64,000 nucleotides of DNA from Lineus longissimus. Lineage: Eukaryota; Nemertea; Pilidiophora; Heteronemertea; Lineidae. This document shows positions 57,132-64,000 of the stretch, in pieces. Made by a program: the position numbers and the translations under genes. The DNA lies in NCBI RefSeq assembly GCF_910592395.1, contig NC_088312.1, positions 6,326,001 to 6,390,000 of the forward strand. The letters are read 5' to 3'. The stretch's first letter is position 1, and each line of letters starts with the position of its first letter. A model generated the notes under the pieces. The model was not told the origin of the DNA. It ran no database searches and worked only from the letters and a program-made list of their open reading frames with translations.

Positions 57132-59105
57132 TCTATTAACCATATTGACAGCTATTTCCATTTTGCCAATAGGGCAGGGTTACCCAGATACCCACACAGG
57201 TCATTACGTATTTTGAAGGGATGATTTCAACATTTTTACAGCTACTAGAACTTCAACCATGTTCAGTCTGAGTTGAAATTATTCTAACTCTCGATGTGAT
57301 ATGTTCACAATTTGACAATGTGACAGCTAGTTCATCGTAATGGTTGGTGTGAAAGAAATCAATAAAAATTATTTCAAAGAGAGATCGTTATATTATCAAA
57401 CATGCATAGCTTCTGTCCAGGTTACTGGCAAAATTTGAAAAAACCTTACAAAAAGCTATTGAAATTAAATCTATTTTTGTGTTCTGTGGATAGAAACACA
57501 TATGACAAGGATTGAAAACCTATTAAAATATTGAACAATGCTGAAATAAAAAAAGAAACTTGAATCCATATATCCAGTGGAATTTTGCAAAGGTCGCCTC
57601 TGGTTTTCCGTTAAAGCTTTTTGATAATATTTTGAAGGAACTGCCCCCGAGCCATCTGAGCACCAACACACTTCAGAATTGGTAACCAGTTAGTCAGGGT
57701 CTCCAGATACTGTATTAACTCTGTAGACTGTGTCTGCTAACCCATGGGATATAGTCAGTATCTCAAGAAGTTGATCAAAATGTCAAAGATGTATAAAGGA
57801 CACGTTCAGAGCTGAGTTTTAGTCAATCAAATGAACGGTTTCAAATTGCTGTGGTAATTTGCCTCTGTTGGGATATCAAGACTGCCCAATCCATCCTGCT
57901 CCCAAACCGCAGTGCGTCTTATGAACTATTCACAAGGTTGTCTGGTCCATTAGATGATGGTCCCCAAGTGGATTAGGAGGCCGCGGCTTCATATATGCAG
58001 CCAACAATAAATGGGAGGGTGCATTCAAATGGATCCAGATATGACGGGTTATAATATGCAAATCGAACCCATAACACGATAATAAACTTGTAATCAAGGC
58101 ACTCTTATGAGGTGATAAAGTTACATTCTGTATGGAAGTTAGAGTGACATGATAATATACTTACATCGTTGAGACTGTTGTACCTTGGCTATAGTCTTAT
58201 GAGAGAAGCTTTTAACTGAGAATTGGATTGGCCAGAAGTCAGAAGGGATGCAGTGCTGTGCAACTGGCTTATTAGCTTTACCAAATACCCCCTTTAAAGG
58301 TTTTTGACAATGAACTTGTATCCATTATGTTAAATGTCACCATTTCTGTTACCAAGGTGGTAACACAATTGCCCATTATGACGATGCAACTTTGGACTTC
58401 AAGATGTCCAATACAACTTCATATGTCAAAGAGCATGATTACTTTTAAGTTCCATATTCACGCCATCCCCTGAATTCCTCAGGATGCATTCACGCTAAAT
58501 TTAAAGAATTTGTCACAAAAAGTTTAGAAATGTCTTGGTTTTAACATCTGAATCATGAAAGCCTGTTACCTGAAAGTTGAAATCCTATTCGGGGACCCTC
58601 CACCTAATGGACATTACAAAGGGGCTCAAATATTGCATGTTTATAGGATATGGCCACTGTAGCATGATGAAGAACTTATAAGGCGAGCACCGTAGCATGA
58701 TAAGAGACTTATTGGGTTAGTGTCCGCAAGATAATTAGGTATCTTTGAAGGGAAATCGTATGACTGTAATTGTATTGGCCAGTAATCATGATAATAGAAC
58801 GGCAATAGGGTTTGCAACCCTAAGGATGCTAATGATACGGAATGAGCATGTTATAAGGATAGACCGCTGGTTAGGCCATGGTATTCCGAAAACAACAAAA
58901 TATGTATTCATTGCTTTGAGAAATGACCACCATGTTGGGTACAAAAGGACTGGTGAGAGATGTAATATTGTCAACTGTCAGATAATCTGTCAATGAAGGG
59001 CCTGTGGTCTGGTTTTGGAAGTGTTAAATATCCGGTCCTTTTTCATATGACACAGACACATGACATATATTTTAACCATGTCTTTGTATCATAGCAGTTC
59101 AATGA

Positions 59106-59641
59106 GTTAATATATTTGCTGAAGAAATCTGACGTATAGAATTCCCAGTTTTCGTCAGTTTAAGTGTTGACATTTGCGTGTACCACAATGACACAATCAC
59201 TCTTTATCAACAAAGTGCCCCATTACAATATTGCTGCGATGATCGAAAGAAACAGAGCGATATCCTTCTAAAATCCACTGTGTAGTTAATATATTTGCTA
59301 AAGAAATCCGAAGTATAGAATCCCAAGTTTTCGTCAGTTTAAGTGTTGACATTTGCGTGTACCAAAATGACACAATCACTCTTTATCAACAAAGTGCCCC
59401 GATACAATATTTCTGCGATGATCGAACGAAACAGAGCGATACCCTTCTAAAATCCACTGTGTAGTTAATATATTTGCTAAAGAAATCCGACGTATAGAAT
59501 TCCCAGTTTTCGTCAGTTTAAGTGTTGACATTTGCGTGTACCAAAATGACACAATCACTCTTTATCAACAAAGTGCCCCGATACAATATTTCTGCGATGA
59601 TCGAAAGAAACAGAGCACTACCCTTCTAAAATCCACTGTGT
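59106..59641. repeat. Tandem repeat, three 179-bp units
   Basis: Units start gttaatatatttgct at 59106, 59285 and 59464 with exact 179-bp spacing and only a few substitutions each. A 60-codon - strand ORF recurs in two units. It has no recognisable domain and is interrupted in other units. Confidence 0.85.
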
Positions 59642-61384
59642 AAAACAGTCACGTATCCTTGTTCCAGGAGCAGGAAGCGGACAACAGACTACGGTCTTTT
59701 TACCACCAAATCCCCAACACAATACCCAAGCCACTGGGGATAAAATTCTTTCATTCATTCACTCCATTGATACATCAGCTCACCACATCCAAACCTCTTC
59801 CTCCACGTTTTTCTATGCAGCAACAAAGATTGTCAATTCTTCTTTGCAACAAAAGCTGCTTGTCAGAAACGCTCATTTTGGAAACATAGGGAAAATAATC
59901 AGCATCAACTAAGCCTGTCAGGTCACAAAAGATAGGATTTGCACATATCAAACACTGAATATATTGTGTCCATTCCGCTGCACATTGACCAGAACTTCTA
60001 GTACATTTTCTCAACAATCCTGTGTGAATTTACAGAATTTGCAAAATCAATACCAGTATCACTCTGATATTTTAATGCGCCATATTACAACTGATTATAA
60101 CCTGCCATCATGTGACACACTTGAGGCGATGATGGAACTATGTCGACATCAAGCATGACATATCTGTCACCAGCATCTACAAAACCATTCATTATTTCAT
60201 GAATGGCCTCCTCCAGAAAACGGCAAGGAAGATTTTGAAGCTTTGGTTTGATTATATGTTGTCTCAATCTTGATCGATGGCCATAACATGTGTCTTCATC
60301 CTCCTTGTGCATGACTGGAACTCTATTCATTGATGACTTCATTCCGTCCCTGCTTGAATTGGATACCATTGCCTCCGAAAGCCTTGACTAGGCCATTTCG
60401 TTATCATAGGCCTTTTAGGATTTCTAGTCACCAGAAAGTTTGTGAAATGGTTGAGATAATATATCAAAGATTTTGGTCGACATTTTTTAATTTTGAACGA
60501 CATGCATCTTATTTTATCCCCAAAGTCAGTACCAATCTGTGGTCACGGCCATTTCTGATTCCTCTACGTGATCGCAATGTATAATGTACAGTGACTAATA
60601 CAACATGCAAGCTGGTACTGGCAAAGAGAATATTATGCTTGAATATTATGTCTGCTTTAGAGAACGATTTGGCTTGCATCATGAAGGGTAAAGTTAGGAG
60701 AGCCAAAAGTTGTAATAAACTCTTCAAACTTTTCCAAAGATTCAGCATCCAACCTTAACACTACAACGTAGTTATTGATGGAACTCAGGTTCTCAGCTGA
60801 GCACCCGTAAAAGCATCAAAGGTTCTTGACAAAGACGAGCAACAAGACACCCTTCTTATTAGCGAAGACTCCTTCTTTTCCCCTCTGAGGCAAGGAAACA
60901 AAATTCAATAGATGACAAGAAAATTATCACCGCTACTCGGAAAGCTGATACGTAATGATGGTTAAAGAAGTTTCTCTATTGACGACATCGCAGCAAACCT
61001 GGACATGTTCACCATGCAATTTTCTAGATCCAGAGTTTCTTTTCATCTCGTCTCTTCGACGAGACTTTTCATTCCACATTTCTTCAGCCAAAAAATGGGA
61101 CGTTTCAAATTACAAAATTTCTTGCAAATAAAACTGATAGAATTACCTTGCCCTGAGCTTCAATAGATCAGAGAATTTTTTTTGCCTGATATTGGTGGGC
61201 TATGGAAGTTTTACAGCATCACAAAATATGGACTAAAAACTTTTTTATTAAAGCAAACTATTGGATAACAAAATGAACATGACGTTTTAAGAGCTTTGGG
61301 TATAAAACCACTAGGCAAAACTTTCGTAATTTTCTCCTTGACTCGATTGTCCACTTAATGCTAAATAGCCGATCACTGTTCTTG

Positions 61385-61573
61385 CAGATGACACAGATCT
61401 CATTCAGCAGATGACACAGATCTCATTCAGCAGATGACACAGATCTCATTCAGCAGTCAACCCAGATCTTATTCAGCAGACACGGCACAGATCACATTCA
61501 GCAGTCAACCCAGATCTCAATCAGCAGACAAAACGGATCTCATTCAGCAGACAACGCAGGTCTCATTCAGCAG
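61385..61573. repeat. Tandem array of about eight 24-bp units
   Basis: The unit is cagatctcattcagcaga plus a variable acn-type spacer. The first three units are identical and later ones diverge. A + strand ORF reads through as an 8-residue repeat, but no gene context supports it. It is not a CRISPR, because there are no unique spacers of constant length. Confidence 0.8.
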
Positions 61574-64000
61574 TCTTGCGACTCCGAGTATACATCTGAA
61601 TAATACACAACAGTATAAATGAATTTGGTTCCTAAGAAATGGTTGTAAAACTCCTTGTAAGAGAATCCATAAGAAGCAATACCCTATGCTATGATTTACT
61701 AAATTACTGAAACTTTAGCCAGGGAAATTTGGAAATATGCCGTAATGTTGAAACTTGAGGAGGCAATGAATAATCAGTGGCTAAAAACAGCACACCTCGA
61801 GTAACTCTCAGCTCGTCAGAAGTAATAGCTAGAGTGTTAACTCAATCCTCCTGGTAGGAAGGTAGTCTTGAGTCTCATGAGGAAGCAGTTCTAAAGCAAT
61901 TTACTCCAAGGTTCATACCAGCTCTGGGCAATTACAAGTGCTACTTTCACTTGTGAGAAACATGTGGCAAAGAAATCCAGTTTAAGTTTCACAAAAGCGT
62001 TTTTCTGTTAAGTGATGGATTGCTATGAAATGGTTTTTGAGAAAGTCATGAATTAGGTTATCACCGGATGCGGTGTTAGGTTCATGTAAAGCTGTCGAAG
62101 GGAAGGAATTTTAACAAAACTAGATCCACATTAAGAATGCTGTGCATCGTTGATATTTTCAGAAGTTTCTGGCAAAAAGATTTTCAATACATGATACCAA
62201 ATATGGATGAAAGAATCTATACTTGATGATACCCTAGCCATTTTCATCTCTTAAAATGGTGAGGGAACAGTTTTCAAAAACTGACGGTAGGGTTCAGATA
62301 GCTGGAGGTCTATTCGGCTTTGCGTAGTCAAAACAAACACCCTCCCTTCGCATGTCTATAGATTTATTGCATTCAGCATGTTCAGATAAAACATGAATTC
62401 TCGCTTATTGTTAATAACTGATTGATTTTTTAAAAAGGGGAAACAAAAGAGATCTACATTAGCCATTGTAATTAATACTTTATGTCCACATTCTTGCTTG
62501 AGGGCAAAATAATATTTCATTGGGTAGACTGCGGTACAAACCTTTTGTTCTCTTTCAAAAATTGCTACGAAAAAAGTGCTGTTCAAATGAGGAACCCTGG
62601 ATTAACTGACTATCGAGAATGGGAGAAAACAACATTCATGAAAAAACATATTTGTGGCCCTGAAGCTTCACAATTTGTTATGATGACGATGAAGCTTCTT
62701 CAAGTGGTGGAAACCATAACATGGGATCATTGCAATATTCAAAATACTGAAAATTGAAATACGATAATGATTGAAAAATTGATTAAGCCCTATTTGTCAA
62801 GAATTGGGGGTAAATTTTATAATATAGAGGGACAAGGCGCTCAGCTGAAATACATGGGTCAATGTACACAACATGTAAAGTACCTGCTATGTCTCTTTCC
62901 ACCTCGATTTTGTTAACATATTGAGATGCCTATGTTAAACATGCATACTGTAGTTAAAGATTCTTGGACAAATAATGACAAAATGTGCCACTTTCAGTGA
63001 AATTTAAGAATTTTAGGCGAAGAATTTCGTCAGTTGAGCTAAAAAATCTTAACCAAAAGGACCGTGGCAAGTAACTTAAGCCATAATGCTATCAAGCAGC
63101 AGATGATTCCAAAATCAACAAATCCTAAAGGGAACGATGCAAAAACCGAGAGATTAATGAACACTTCAGTCTAATGTTACACTTTGGCTATAAAGGGTGG
63201 AGAAATCCAATCCATTTATAATGAAAATGATTTCGGTTCTCAATCTTGATAAGAAGTGCCTCAAATCTATTGAATTCTCCTCGAAATCCAATTAATCATT
63301 CCCGCTATTTTTCATCTTATGCATCGTTTGTCATGCGATTCAATATATCACCAGATCGCATCATTTGGATATCGAATCTGATAAACAGAAAATTTGTGGT
63401 GAGAAGGTGGTTTTTATAGCAAGAAAGTGAATCAATCACCCTTTTTTTGGTAGAATTTATTGAATTATAAATAAATCTTTGATACATTTTATAGGCAACA
63501 GGTTGCTGAACTCGCCAGACAAATACCAGATGTCCTGTTTCCCACCCTCCGTTTGAACAACCACTGATAGTTGTAATGATGTGATTTTTCAAACACACTA
63601 CTAATTGTTGGTTTGGAATCGGTGTAACTTTTATGATACTGCTCTCACAAAAAAAAACAGTTCATTCGTCTATCGAAACCTGGTATCATGCAACCCTGTG
63701 GCATATGGAAACTCTTTGATATATCAACAAGAAGCCTGCAACCTTTGTTTTCCACCGTTTCATATCATTTTTATAGATGCTCAGAAACAAACGCTCGGTA
63801 TCTATCTTGATAACACCCTCAGGATATTTCTCGGCTCATATTCCCCTGAATTTTTTCTCAAAGCTACCCATCGAGATATTTTGTGTACTTAACATCAACA
63901 TAAGCAGACATTTGAAATTTTAAAGGTATACATTTCCACCCTTTTATACTTGCAACGTATTATTACTTTAGGTTTGTTTCGATTGAATTTTTTCCAGTTT

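Larger units (their letters stand above)
38511..64000. other. 25-kb region without a recognisable gene
   Basis: This is either the long 5' intron of TMTC1 or intergenic DNA. I looked for the missing TMTC1 N-terminal motifs (VYDD, SYRPL, HP-HTEA) in the listed open frames and did not find them. Apart from the candidate exon at 43181-43392 and the repeats listed separately, the sequence is AT-rich without coding character. Confidence 0.5.

Noticed and set aside
59775-60748. Series of - strand ORFs (59775-60017, 60085-60369, 60509-60748)
   Set aside because: Protein-like in places but in different frames, without convincing splice sites or a recognisable family. It may be a decayed gene.
61385-61573. 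Possible CRISPR array
   Set aside because: The repeats are contiguous 24-bp units without unique constant-length spacers, in an animal genome.
63317-63598. 93-codon - strand ORF near the window end
   Set aside because: No similarity to the missing TMTC1 N-terminus and no acceptor/donor pair in phase.

Overview
This window is nuclear DNA from an intron-rich animal. It is AT-rich, has short exons with canonical GT/AG introns, and carries many small non-autonomous repeats. I see no bacterial genes, operons, CRISPR arrays or phage. The repeat style suggests a marine invertebrate, possibly a lophotrochozoan such as a mollusc, annelid or brachiopod. The clearest hint is a compound element with a (GAC)n core ending in a short hairpin with AGCTCACC/GGTGAGCT arms. 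That assignment is an inference from style, not proven.

Two conserved protein-coding genes can be read exon by exon. A complete CDC5L/Cdc5 orthologue lies on the + strand at 9356-16199. It has 14 coding exons, 799 codons and continuous splice phase, and it encodes the Myb-type core subunit of the Prp19/NineTeen spliceosome complex. A perfect NRF-1-type palindrome sits 56 bp before its ATG. Convergent to it on the - strand is most of a TMTC1 orthologue at 18892-38510. It has 14 visible coding exons, 723 codons and a true stop. TMTC1 is an ER multi-pass membrane protein with TPR repeats, of the family that O-mannosylates cadherins. Its N-terminal exon or exons are not visible between 38511 and 64000, so they lie beyond the window or in a stretch I could not recognise.

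Region by region: 1-9355 is mostly non-coding, with a possible 3' end of an upstream + strand gene (candidate exons at 941-991 and 3443-3477) and a fold-back repeat near 8.8-9.05 kb. CDC5L follows at 9.36-16.2 kb. Then comes a 2.7 kb convergent gap with a MITE. TMTC1 exons occupy 18.9-38.5 kb, with introns full of SINEs, MITEs, minisatellites and a LINE remnant. The region 38.5-64 kb has no gene I can name. It holds one unrecognised candidate exon (43181-43392, - strand), a Helitron-like compound element, several hairpin MITEs, tRNA-like SINE heads and several tandem duplications.

The two genes show no sign of working together. One acts in nuclear splicing and the other in ER glycosylation. 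I found no convincing undescribed multi-gene system. The most novel material is the set of short repeat families and the unidentified candidate exons.
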